9,295 bases of DNA from an uncultured Phaeodactylibacter sp. GTDB lineage: Bacteria; Bacteroidota; Bacteroidia; Chitinophagales; Saprospiraceae. Of the stretch, positions 1-6,507 are shown piece after piece. The notes below the pieces were generated by a model. The model searched no databases. It was not told the DNA's origin and worked only from the letters and a program-made list of their open reading frames with translations. The translations under genes were made by a program, and so were the position numbers. The stretch is from assembly GCA_913062745.1 (NCBI GenBank), contig CAJXXJ010000104.1, positions 1 to 9,295 of the forward strand, read 5' to 3'. Position 1 is the stretch's first letter. Each line of letters begins with the position of its first letter.

Positions 1-1530
1 AAACCGGTCGCGCGTGTTAAACGGAGATACAAACAGGTGCTGGCACTTAGGCAGGAGAATCTGCCGTTCCAGCAGCGCAAATACCTGCTCTACCTCATCG
101 GCCAGCCGGGCATCCGCAGTGAGCAGGGCATGGTCACAGTAAAGGCGGGCGGTTTTTTCGTTAAAATTGCCGGTGCCCAGGTAGGCATAGCGGCGGTCCT
201 TCCCATTCTCCGTCCGGTTGACCAGCAGCAGCTTGCTGTGCACCTTAATGCCGGGGTAGCTGTACAGTACCCGTGCACCGCGCTTTTCCAGCTCTCCGCC
301 CCAGTACAGATTGGCCGCTTCGTCGAAGCGGGCTTTTGCCTCAATGAAAACAGTGACTTCCTTGCCGTTGTCCAGGGCGCGCAGCAGCGCTTCCACCACT
401 GCCGACTTTGCGGCGACGCGGTAAAGCGTAATCTTGATTTGCGTAGTCTTGGGGTCATCCGCAGCTTCGTTGATAAAGCGAGGCACATAGTCATATTTAT
501 GGTAGGGGAAGTGCAGCACCGTATCCCCCTGCTGAAGGTAGCTGAAGATGCTGCGGGCTGCTTCCAGCCCGGGGTGGGGCAGCGGTGGGAGCGGCGCATC
601 GTGGAGCTCCTGCTTCCCCGTTGGATTAGGGAAGGAGAAGAAGTCGTGAAAGTTGTGGTAACGCGCGCCGGGAATCAGGTCGTGCTTGCTCAGGCTGAAG
701 GCATCCTTGACCAGATCGCGCAGTTCTTCCGGCATCCGCTGATCATACAAAAAGCGGGTAGGCAGGCCGATGTTGCGCTCTTCCAGGCTATTGCGGATTT
801 TTTCTACCAGGTCGCCGGTATACTCATCCTCTATGTAAAGCTCCGCATCCCGCGAGACCTTAATGGCGTAAGCACCTTCAATTTTCTGCCCCAGCAGCTC
901 CGGCAGGTTGAAGCGGATAATCTCGTCCAGAAAAGTGATGTGGTAAGTGCCTTCCTGCGGACTGGTAAGCTCGCAGAAACGGGGATGGTCTTCGCTTGGT
1001 ATTTCCACTACAGCCACGCGGCCTTCTTCCTGCAGCGGCACGATGAAGTACAGCCCGCGGTTTTTGAGAAATGGAGGGCGCTCGCCTGCCTGTAGGTAGA
1101 GCGGGCTGAGCCCCGGGTATATCTTTTCGAAAAAGTACTGCTTGGCTTGCTGTTGCTGTTCCGGGCTGAAGTCCTCTGCCTGAACGATGGAGATGCCTTG
1201 TTCCTGCAATTGGGGCAAAATGGATTCCCGGAAGGTCTGCCCAAACTGTTCCTGCTGTGCCTGCACAATTTTGCGGATTTGCTTCAGCTCCCTTTTGGGC
1301 TTGGCCGTAAGCTCGAGCTCGCGGCGGGTTTTTTTCTTCAGTTCCTTAAAGCTGCGCAGTGAGGCGACCCGCACCCGGAAAAACTCATCGAGATTGGAGC
1401 TGTAGATGGCCAGAAACTTTATGCGCTCGTACAAAGGCACAGAGGGGTCCATCGCTTCCTGCAGTACCCGGTGGTTGAAGGAAAGCCAGCTGGAGTCCCG
1501 CTTGAAGTATTCAAAGGCTTGGTCGGTCAT
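1..1530 (-). CDS. ppk1: Polyphosphate kinase 1 (PPK1), 3' end cut by window edge
   Basis: PPK1 reversibly transfers the gamma phosphate of ATP onto inorganic polyphosphate. The minus-strand frame is open from ATG at 1530 to base 1, giving 510 residues of a family usually near 690-700, so part of the C-terminal region lies outside the window. Visible landmarks: SNLDEFFRVR at residues 45-54 (N domain, contacting ATP in E. coli); IKITLYRVA with R371, equivalent to the metal-binding R375 of E. coli; and GIKVHSKLLL with H431, equivalent to the autophosphorylated H435. The constant offset of four residues from E. coli supports the chosen start. The last visible residues, around VSPFNTRDRF, continue the family pattern. 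No frameshift or internal stop was seen. It has its own promoter just upstream and lies downstream of an ArsC-like gene on the same strand. The family assignment is near certain. Confidence 0.97.
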   Translation of the reverse strand, partial: MTDQAFEYFKRDSSWLSFNHRVLQEAMDPSVPLYERIKFLAIYSSNLDEFFRVRVASLRSFKELKKKTRRELELTAKPKRELKQIRKIVQAQQEQFGQTFRESILPQLQEQGISIVQAEDFSPEQQQQAKQYFFEKIYPGLSPLYLQAGERPPFLKNRGLYFIVPLQEEGRVAVVEIPSEDHPRFCELTSPQEGTYHITFLDEIIRFNLPELLGQKIEGAYAIKVSRDAELYIEDEYTGDLVEKIRNSLEERNIGLPTRFLYDQRMPEELRDLVKDAFSLSKHDLIPGARYHNFHDFFSFPNPTGKQELHDAPLPPLPHPGLEAARSIFSYLQQGDTVLHFPYHKYDYVPRFINEAADDPKTTQIKITLYRVAAKSAVVEALLRALDNGKEVTVFIEAKARFDEAANLYWGGELEKRGARVLYSYPGIKVHSKLLLVNRTENGKDRRYAYLGTGNFNEKTARLYCDHALLTADARLADEVEQVFALLERQILLPKCQHLFVSPFNTRDRF

Positions 1531-1552
1531 TACTCGCTATTTGATAAGGGAG

Positions 1553-1583
1553 CAAAGATAGGCGGCGAGCCTCTCGGCCTCAA
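1553..1583 (-). promoter_or_regulatory. Bacteroidota-type promoter of ppk1
   Basis: Read on the minus strand, TTG (1583-1581) is followed after 20 nt by TATCTTTG (1560-1553). This is an exact match to the Bacteroidota housekeeping promoter pattern TTG-N19-21-TAnnTTTG. The -7 element ends 22 nt before the ppk1 ATG, which predicts a very short leader of under 20 nt. The motif is read directly; activity is inferred. Confidence 0.65.
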
Positions 1584-1638
1584 GCAGATCGCATTAAATT
1601 AATGTTAATAACAGGATGGGTAGAGTAAGGGTAGGGTG

Positions 1639-2073
1639 TCAGGCGTGCTCAATGTTTTCAGACAGGACGCCGCCAAGAAATTTGAGCATGTTCTTCTTGA
1701 TGAGCTCGCGGACCCGGAAGAATTCTTGTTCGACTTCCTGCGGGCTGCCCGTTTTGGAGGCCGGGTCCGGTATGTTAAAATGGACTTTGTGCTGATAGTC
1801 GATGCCTTTCAGCAGCTCCTGGTCTGCCTCTTTGCATACGGTAATCAGGTAGTCAAAAGACTGGCCATGGAAACGATCGAGGTTTTTAGGCTCATGATCG
1901 CTCATGTCAATATTGTCCTCTTCCATAACGGAGACAGTCAGCGGGTGTAAGTCCGTGCTTTCCGTGCCTGCACTATAGACTTCAAGATTGCCGCTGGAGT
2001 AGAATTTCAAGTAACCTTCGGCCATTTGGCTTCTACAGGAATTGCCGGTGCACAGCACCAAAATCCTTTTCAT
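1639..2073 (-). CDS. Low-molecular-weight protein phosphatase / ArsC-like protein
   Basis: A 144-residue cytoplasmic protein of the low-molecular-weight tyrosine phosphatase fold, which includes one class of arsenate reductases. The P-loop C8-TGNSC-R14-S15 follows the first beta strand (MKRILVL) and supplies the nucleophilic cysteine and phosphate-binding arginine. D103 in the segment NIPDPA matches the general-acid aspartate loop. C80 (ITVCKEAD) matches the first resolving cysteine of the thioredoxin-coupled pI258 ArsC (C82), but the position of that protein's second cysteine (C89) is leucine here. The protein could therefore be a glutathione/mycothiol-type or otherwise coupled arsenate reductase, or a phosphatase. 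No arsR, acr3 or arsB gene is nearby to support arsenic resistance. Length is normal for the family. It has a candidate promoter of its own, and 108 nt separate it from ppk1. Fold call is sure; substrate is not. Confidence 0.9.
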   Translation of the reverse strand: MKRILVLCTGNSCRSQMAEGYLKFYSSGNLEVYSAGTESTDLHPLTVSVMEEDNIDMSDHEPKNLDRFHGQSFDYLITVCKEADQELLKGIDYQHKVHFNIPDPASKTGSPQEVEQEFFRVRELIKKNMLKFLGGVLSENIEHA

Positions 2074-2101
2074 TGCAGATTCAATTTACGATCAGTTAAT
2101 A

Positions 2102-2132
2102 CAAAATTAACATTAAAAATGGTTTCCTGAAA
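2102..2132 (-). promoter_or_regulatory. Candidate promoter of the ArsC-like gene
   Basis: Read on the minus strand, TAATTTTG (2109-2102) fits the TAnnTTTG -7 element exactly. A TTTC (2132-2129) lies 19 nt upstream in the -33 position, with one mismatch to TTTG. The -7 element ends 28 nt before the ATG at 2073, so the leader would be short. Motif seen; function inferred. Confidence 0.5.
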
Positions 2133-2263
2133 CTCGGCTGCAATAAATCTGCAAAGGGCTTTTTAAACTGGTGAATATGGAATTTTATTTGGATTCATTG
2201 GTTTTGCCAAGGGGGGCGTAGGTCGAAGAATTATCAGCAGAGCAGGGCGTCTGCCGGGCAATA

Positions 2264-2299
2264 TTTTGGCGAAAGCCAGGCTGATAGTGTTTTGGCGAA
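2264..2299. repeat. Direct repeat TTTTGGCGAA x2 with alternative hairpins
   Basis: TTTTGGCGAA occurs at 2264-2273 and again at 2290-2299, start to start 26 nt. Around the first copy TGGC-GAAA-GCCA (2267-2278) can form a four-pair stem with a GNRA tetraloop. The GCCA arm could instead pair with the TGGC of the second copy. This is read directly from the plus strand; any function is speculative and the stem is short. Confidence 0.3.
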
Positions 2300-2422
2300 T
2301 TTAATGCCTGAACAGGTTAAAAAGGTATTTGCCTGGTAAATTTGCTTTCGAAGTACTAACACCTGAGCTGCCGTATTTGTGTGAATGGATAGAGGCTTAG
2401 CTCCCGGGCATACCGGTTTTAT

Positions 2423-2450
2423 CGGGAAAACGCGGCGCTTGCGTTTCCGA
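2423..2450 (-). terminator. Weak hairpin downstream of the barrel gene
   Basis: On the minus strand TCGG-AAACGC pairs with GCGTTTTCCCGA across a seven-base loop, about ten pairs with a two-base bulge. It begins about 50 nt after the stop codon of the barrel gene ending at 2499. No run of T follows it on the minus strand, so it is at best a weak terminator or an RNA 3' stabiliser. Confidence 0.25.
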
Positions 2451-2498
2451 AAAATCAGCAGTAATGTATAGCAAGGAGTTGATTGTCAGTGTTTTGGG

Positions 2499-3332
2499 CT
2501 AAAAGGTGGGGCATCCGATATTGCGGCCGCTGTTCCTTCCGCCGCCCCCGCCCTGCAGTCGGAAGGCAAAGGAAATGCCGCCGATGTAGTACCAGTCATT
2601 GAACTGCCCGCCGCGGGAATAGTCCGGGCTGCCGTCTTCTTCCTGAAAGGTAGGGTTGCTCATTTGAGCAGCGATTTCTCCGTTGCCTTCCAGTACTTCG
2701 AAGTAATTGACTTCTGTATTGCTTACATCATCGAGGAAATCGGTGAAGAGTTTGCGGCCACCAAACTCCAGGCCAATGGTCAGGTTTTCGTTCAGCAGGA
2801 ATTTGACGCCGATGCCCATAGGCAATGCGATCTGTGTAAGGCGGTAAGGCGCCAGGTAGTTGGGCAGGCCCTGCCCTTCAGTGCCCAGCGGCTGCAGTTC
2901 AATATAGTCGCCGTCGAACTGAGCTTCGGGGTTAAAGCGGAAGACTGCTGCGCCGCCAAACAGGTAAGGCATCACGCCCCGGTTGCGGGCCGCGCCAATT
3001 TTAAAGAGGTTGAGCTCTCCGACCAGAGAAAACTCAGTAATGCGGGAGCGAAAGCTCAGACCCCGGTCATCGCGCCCGTGGTTGGCGTCATCTCCGGCTA
3101 CCTGCCCGATGCTGATGCCAGGCCGCAGCGCAAAGGCACGGCCGATATTAAAACGCGCGAAAGCCCCAAAAGCAGGGCGGACGTTCTCAAAGTAGAGGCC
3201 AAATTCCTGTGGGGAAAGGTCTCCGCTGTAGATGGAAGCTCCTCCCATGATGCCCAGCTCGGTCTGTGCTTTGGCCGCTTTAGGGGCAAATGAGAAGGAG
3301 AAAAGTATAGCAGCGATCAGTAATTTTTTCAT
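2499..3332 (-). CDS. PorG/DUF6089-like outer-membrane beta-barrel protein (copy 2)
   Basis: A 277-residue protein with a clear signal peptide (MKKLLIAAILFSFSFAPKAA, predicted cleavage after KA at residue 22, mature end QTELG). The mature part has alternating amphipathic strands rich in aromatic and glycine residues, typical of a small outer-membrane barrel. Family landmarks are ASIYSGDL (32-39), RPAFGAFARFNI (52-63), PYLFGGAAVF (122-131), LQPLGTEGQG (146-155) and LFTDFLDDVS (195-204). This pattern matches the DUF6089 family, which includes PorG of the type IX secretion system. Membership in that machinery is not shown here, since no other secretion gene is present. The C-terminus is a glycine run (260-265) followed by GCPTF, ending in an aromatic residue as expected for BAM-inserted barrels. 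The adjacent upstream gene is a clear paralog 120 nt away, and no good promoter is seen between them, so co-transcription is likely. Confidence 0.85.
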   Translation of the reverse strand: MKKLLIAAILFSFSFAPKAAKAQTELGIMGGASIYSGDLSPQEFGLYFENVRPAFGAFARFNIGRAFALRPGISIGQVAGDDANHGRDDRGLSFRSRITEFSLVGELNLFKIGAARNRGVMPYLFGGAAVFRFNPEAQFDGDYIELQPLGTEGQGLPNYLAPYRLTQIALPMGIGVKFLLNENLTIGLEFGGRKLFTDFLDDVSNTEVNYFEVLEGNGEIAAQMSNPTFQEEDGSPDYSRGGQFNDWYYIGGISFAFRLQGGGGGRNSGRNIGCPTF

Positions 3333-3452
3333 AAGCAGTCAATGGGACTTTAGTAGTTCATGATGCGCGGCAGCGCCTGTTTCCAGGAAAGATGCCATCA
3401 GGACTCATAACGCTTCCTGCTTACGAATAATTATTTCAGCGGGCCCCAACTT

Positions 3453-4301
3453 CTACCAATTGATGCAGGGCACCGGGTCAGCAAGCATGCGGGAGATGTC
3501 TTCGCCAAAGTTGTAGGATACGCTGATATTCATCATGTAGAACCAGTCTTTCGCATTGCTGCCGCGGCGGTATTCCCGGTTGACGCCGGCCTCGCCGCCC
3601 AGGGAAGGGTTGCTCAGCCGGGCCGCAAGCGGGCCGTTGTTGAGGTAGATGTCCCGGTGGTTGACCTGCGCGCCGCTCACATCGTCGAGGTGGTCGGTAA
3701 ACAGGTAGCGGCCACCGGCTTCGATGCTAAAGGTAAGCTTGCGGGTGATAAATTTGATGCCGGCCCCCATCGGGATTTGAAACTGCGTCAGCGAGTACGG
3801 GTCCTGGTAGCCACGTATGCCTTGCCCTTCGGTACCGAGCGGCTGCAGTTCCACCCATTCGCCGTCTACTTCCCGCTGCGGGTTGAAGTGGTATACCCCG
3901 GCACCGCCGAAGAGGTAGGGGAAGGTGAAGTTGTACTCGGAGTGCCGGATACGCAGAGCGTGCCATTCACCGATCAGGTTGAACTCCACAATATCGGTGC
4001 GGAACGCCAGTCCGCGTGCTTCCCGGTTGACCCGGGTATCATCTCCCTGTACACTGCCAAAGTTGAGGTTGATGCGGGTGGAAAAGGTGTTGCTGCTCGA
4101 TATCCGGCACATAATACCGCCGGCCGGGCGCATTTCCTGAATCATCTGCCGGATGTCGCCGGTGGATATATCCCCACTGTAGAAGGTAGAGCCGAAATTG
4201 AAGCCAAAATCAAAGAATTGGGCGGAAAGGGACGTACATAACAAAAGTGCAAAAAGTGTGGGACTTAACTTTCGCATAGTTTTTGGAATTTTGATTTGCA
4301 T
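3453..4301 (-). CDS. PorG/DUF6089-like outer-membrane beta-barrel protein (copy 1)
   Basis: A 282-residue paralog of the next gene downstream. Shared blocks appear in the same order: YSGDI (41-45), RPAGGIMCRI (58-67), PYLFGGAGVYHFNP (128-141), ELQPLGTEGQG (151-161), PYSLTQ (168-173), PMGAGIKF (177-184), LFTDHLDDVS (200-209). The start is uncertain: ATG at 4301 gives the longest frame, but M9 (ATG at 4277) gives a more typical signal peptide (MRKLSPTLFALLLCTSLSA, cut before Q28) that resembles its neighbour's. The protein ends in CINW, again an aromatic terminal residue with a nearby cysteine. The predicted site is the outer membrane. The product's role is unknown; a type IX secretion accessory or a general porin-like barrel are both possible. 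It is the first gene of the left-going unit and faces a 404-nt divergent region. Confidence 0.85.
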   Translation of the reverse strand: MQIKIPKTMRKLSPTLFALLLCTSLSAQFFDFGFNFGSTFYSGDISTGDIRQMIQEMRPAGGIMCRISSSNTFSTRINLNFGSVQGDDTRVNREARGLAFRTDIVEFNLIGEWHALRIRHSEYNFTFPYLFGGAGVYHFNPQREVDGEWVELQPLGTEGQGIRGYQDPYSLTQFQIPMGAGIKFITRKLTFSIEAGGRYLFTDHLDDVSGAQVNHRDIYLNNGPLAARLSNPSLGGEAGVNREYRRGSNAKDWFYMMNISVSYNFGEDISRMLADPVPCINW

Positions 4302-4551
4302 TCATGGGGCCAATGGACGGAGTCGCAGCCTAGCGGGAGCCATTCCGAACGCAACCGCTGCCATAACAGCAGGCGGGTATGCAGGAAGGCTGTCAGGTTT
4401 TAAGCGATCTCTGTCACCACTTTGCAGCTTTCGCCGTTCGCGCAGGAGCACTTCCGGAAAAGGACGCCCATCGGCTGGCCGGTATTGTATCCACAGCGAG
4501 ATTTAACCAGCTAGCCTGTCACAAATGGCGGGATGCCTGCAATATCGGAAA

Positions 4552-4559
4552 CAAAGCTA
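4552..4559 (-). promoter_or_regulatory. Possible -7 element for the barrel genes
   Basis: TAGCTTTG on the minus strand is an exact TAnnTTTG match. No TTG lies 17-23 nt upstream, and the nearest downstream start codon is about 250 nt away, so support is weak. If real, the promoter would sit back to back with that of the exporter operon and the palindrome would lie upstream of it. Confidence 0.25.
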
Positions 4560-4571
4560 AGGAAATTTCCT
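4560..4571. repeat. 12-bp perfect palindrome AGGAAATTTCCT
   Basis: AGGAAATTTCCT reads the same on both strands. It begins 15 nt before the longer palindrome. Its right half is part of TTTCCTAAT (4566-4574), which recurs at 4618-4626 on the far side of the longer palindrome. This may be a second protein-binding site; only the symmetry is seen. Confidence 0.4.
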
Positions 4572-4573
4572 AA

Positions 4574-4608
4574 TTTGAATATATAGCGACGCGATATATT
4601 CAACTTTG
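4574..4608 (+). promoter_or_regulatory. Candidate promoter of the exporter-murB operon
   Basis: TTTG (4574-4577) is followed after 23 nt by CAACTTTG (4601-4608), one mismatch from TAnnTTTG. The spacing is at the upper end of the range accepted for Bacteroidota. Transcription from here would leave a leader of about 90 nt before the ATG at 4706. TATGTTTA (4658-4665) is another near match closer to the gene but has no good -33 partner. Confidence 0.4.
4575..4603. promoter_or_regulatory. 29-bp near-perfect palindrome, probable operator
   Basis: Arms TTGAATATATAGCG and CGCGATATATTCAA flank a single central A, with 13 of 14 positions complementary. The symmetry fills the space between the candidate -33 and -7 elements of the exporter operon, the classic position for a dimeric repressor. 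No T-run follows, so it is not a terminator. The regulator is not encoded in this window. The symmetry is seen; the operator role is inferred. Confidence 0.5.
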
Positions 4609-4705
4609 TCAAATGAGTTTCCTAATCCGGCAGGGCGCTTAACTTCTATGGTTTTAATATGTTTATGGCTTAGAATATAATTCACCACTCCAAACGCAAA
4701 TATTT

Positions 4706-6505
4706 ATGGCCACGCGCAGGCAGCAAAGTGAAGATCAGCCCAAAGTGCGGCTTACCCGCGAGAACCTCCGGGAAGCGGCGGCGATTTTCCGTTACATCCG
4801 GCCTTATCGGGGCGCTTTTTTCTTCGGCCTGGTACTACTGTTTTTGTCCACCCTTACCTTCCTTATTTTCCCCTACCTGTCCGGCCTGATGGTCGATATC
4901 GCGCAGGGAGAAGCGGAAATGGACCTCAGCCTGAAAGACGTAGGCTGGGTACTGGCGCTGGTACTGGTCGCACAGGGCGTAATCTCCTATCTGCGTATTT
5001 ACCTCTTTGCCATCGTGAGCGAAAAGGGGATTGCAGACGTGCGGCGGGCGCTGTATGAGAAACTGGTAGGCCTGCCAATGACTTACTTCGAGCACACCCG
5101 CGTCGGAGAGCTGGTGAGCCGGCTCACTGCGGATGTCGAGAAGCTGTACAACGCTTTTTCCATCACACTGGCGGAGTTTTTGCGGCAGGTGATTATACTG
5201 GTAGCCGGTATTCTTTTTCTGGCTATCCGTGCCCCGCAGCTTTCGCTGATCATGCTGGCGACCTTTCCGGTAGTCATCGTTGGAGCTATGCTGTTCGGGC
5301 GCTTCATACGCAGGCTGAGCAAAGAGCGGCAGGAAGAGCTGGCGGAAGCCAATAACATTCTCAACGAAACTATGCAGGCCATTCAGGCGGTTAAGTCGTT
5401 CACCAATGAGCTGTTCGAGTCCATCCGCTACGGCAGGCGCATCACCGGGGTAGTCCGTATTGCGCTGGGTTATGCCCGCTGGCGTGCCTTGTTTTCGGTC
5501 TTCATCGTTACTTTTTTATTTGGTGCCCTGTTTTTCATCATCTGGCAGGGCGCGTACATGGTACAGACCGGAGCGATGACTGTTGGCCTGCTGATCGAGT
5601 TTGTGGCCTATACGGCGATTATCGGCGGCTCGATTGCCGGGCTGGGCAACTTTTATACGGAGCTGCTGGGTGCCATTGGCGCAACGGAGCGCATCCGCGA
5701 AATACTCAAGGAGGATTCTGAAATTGATGTGCAGGGCAGCGAAGACCTGCCCGCTGCGCCGGTAAAAGGGCACATCGAGTACGATGATGTACACTTTACC
5801 TACCCGACCCGTCCGGACATCCCGGTGCTGAAAGGCCTGAGTTTTAATGTAGAGCCGGGGCAAAAGGTGGCACTCGTGGGTACGAGCGGTGCCGGCAAGT
5901 CTACTATCGTACAGCTGCTGCTCAAGTTTTACCAGATCAACGAGGGGGAAATCCGCGTGGACGGCAAGTCCGTTAGAGACTACAACACGACGGCCTACCG
6001 CCGCAACATCGCTATCGTGCCGCAGGAGGTCATCCTGTTTGGCGGCTCCATCCGGGAGAATATCCTTTACGGAAAACCCGGCGCAAGCGAGGAAGAAATC
6101 ATAGAGGCCGCCCGTAAAGCCAATGCCTGGGATTTTATTCAAACTTTCCCGGAAGGGATGGATACGCTGGTGGGCGAGCGGGGAGTAAAGCTCTCGGGTG
6201 GTCAGCGGCAGCGTATCGCCATTGCCCGGGCTATCCTGAAGGATCCGGCTATTCTGCTGCTGGACGAAGCTACTTCGAGCCTTGATGCAGAGTCAGAAAA
6301 AATGGTACAGGATGCGCTGTACAAGCTGATGCGCGGACGCACCTCCATCATCATTGCGCACCGCCTGGCTACGATACGGGACGTGGATCAGATTTTCGTA
6401 ATTGAGAACGGCCGCATCATCGAGCAAGGTACGCACGATGAGCTGTCGGGCCGCGAAGACGGCGCCTACAACACCCTGGCGAAGCTGCAATTTGAACCCA
6501 TCTAA
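4706..6505 (+). CDS. ABC exporter half-transporter (fused membrane and ATPase domains)
   Basis: A 599-residue type IV (MsbA/BmrA-like) half-transporter expected to act as a homodimer in the inner membrane, using ATP to export or flip a hydrophobic substrate. The membrane domain spans about residues 30-330 with six predicted helices (near 38-63, 79-105, 160-177, 178-198, 261-286, 292-312). The ATPase domain is complete: A-loop Y366, Walker A GTSGAGKS (392-399), Q-loop Q440, signature LSGGQ (496-500), Walker B ILLLDE (516-521) with catalytic E521, and switch H552. Every catalytic residue is intact. The substrate cannot be read from the sequence; lipid, glycolipid and drug exporters share this layout. 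It leads a four-gene unit with a membrane protein, murB and an SDR protein. The ATG at 4706 has an AT-rich leader and no Shine-Dalgarno, as is usual in this phylum. Confidence 0.95.
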   Translation: MATRRQQSEDQPKVRLTRENLREAAAIFRYIRPYRGAFFFGLVLLFLSTLTFLIFPYLSGLMVDIAQGEAEMDLSLKDVGWVLALVLVAQGVISYLRIYLFAIVSEKGIADVRRALYEKLVGLPMTYFEHTRVGELVSRLTADVEKLYNAFSITLAEFLRQVIILVAGILFLAIRAPQLSLIMLATFPVVIVGAMLFGRFIRRLSKERQEELAEANNILNETMQAIQAVKSFTNELFESIRYGRRITGVVRIALGYARWRALFSVFIVTFLFGALFFIIWQGAYMVQTGAMTVGLLIEFVAYTAIIGGSIAGLGNFYTELLGAIGATERIREILKEDSEIDVQGSEDLPAAPVKGHIEYDDVHFTYPTRPDIPVLKGLSFNVEPGQKVALVGTSGAGKSTIVQLLLKFYQINEGEIRVDGKSVRDYNTTAYRRNIAIVPQEVILFGGSIRENILYGKPGASEEEIIEAARKANAWDFIQTFPEGMDTLVGERGVKLSGGQRQRIAIARAILKDPAILLLDEATSSLDAESEKMVQDALYKLMRGRTSIIIAHRLATIRDVDQIFVIENGRIIEQGTHDELSGREDGAYNTLAKLQFEPI

Positions 6506-6507
6506 AT

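Larger units (their letters stand above)
2110..2498. other. Non-coding gap between barrel gene and ArsC-like gene
   Basis: This AT-richer stretch has no convincing coding sequence. I checked the ATG-started frames on both strands and found only very short ones, for example about 14 codons from 2177 and 11 codons from 2304 on the plus strand. It contains the upstream part of the ArsC-like promoter at its low end, a 10-bp direct repeat (2264-2273 and 2290-2299), a small GNRA-loop hairpin (2267-2278) and an imperfect GC-rich hairpin (2423-2450). At roughly 390 nt it is long for this compact window. An unrecognised small RNA or decayed gene cannot be excluded. Confidence 0.6.
4302..4705. other. 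Divergent intergenic region between barrel and exporter genes
   Basis: This region separates the left-going barrel pair from the right-going exporter operon. The first 250 nt (4302-4550) are GC-rich and show no gene I can support; the overlapping plus-strand frames there (4198-4506 and 4379-4573) resemble no family. The last 150 nt are AT-rich and hold a 12-bp palindrome, a 29-bp near-palindrome, repeated TTTCCTAAT words and the exporter promoter candidate. A minus-strand TAGCTTTG (4559-4552) fits the -7 element for the barrel genes but lacks a -33 partner, and would give a leader of about 250 nt. Confidence 0.6.

Noticed and set aside
37..1095. Plus-strand open frame of 352 codons
   Set aside because: It lies codon-for-codon antisense to ppk1, whose minus-strand frame carries all PPK1 motifs; the plus-strand translation has no recognisable domain.
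2664..3293. Plus-strand open frame of 209 codons
   Set aside because: It is antisense to the second barrel gene, which has a signal peptide and family motifs; the plus translation shows neither.
3333..3452. Separate promoter for the second barrel gene
   Set aside because: No TAnnTTTG with a suitable TTG partner is present on the minus strand in these 120 nt; co-transcription with the upstream paralog is simpler.
3657..4241. Plus-strand open frame of 194 codons
   Set aside because: It is a shadow of the first barrel gene, in GC-rich DNA where antisense stops are rare.
4379..4573. Possible 64-residue protein in the divergent region
   Set aside because: It has no hydrophobic or family pattern, overlaps promoter-like and palindromic DNA at its end, and has no supporting start signal.
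4575..4603. Palindrome as a rho-independent terminator
   Set aside because: No gene ends toward it on either strand nearby, the stem is AT-rich at its base, and no T-run follows.
5516..6142. Minus-strand open frame of 208 codons
   Set aside because: It overlaps the ATPase domain of the exporter; the plus strand holds every ABC motif.
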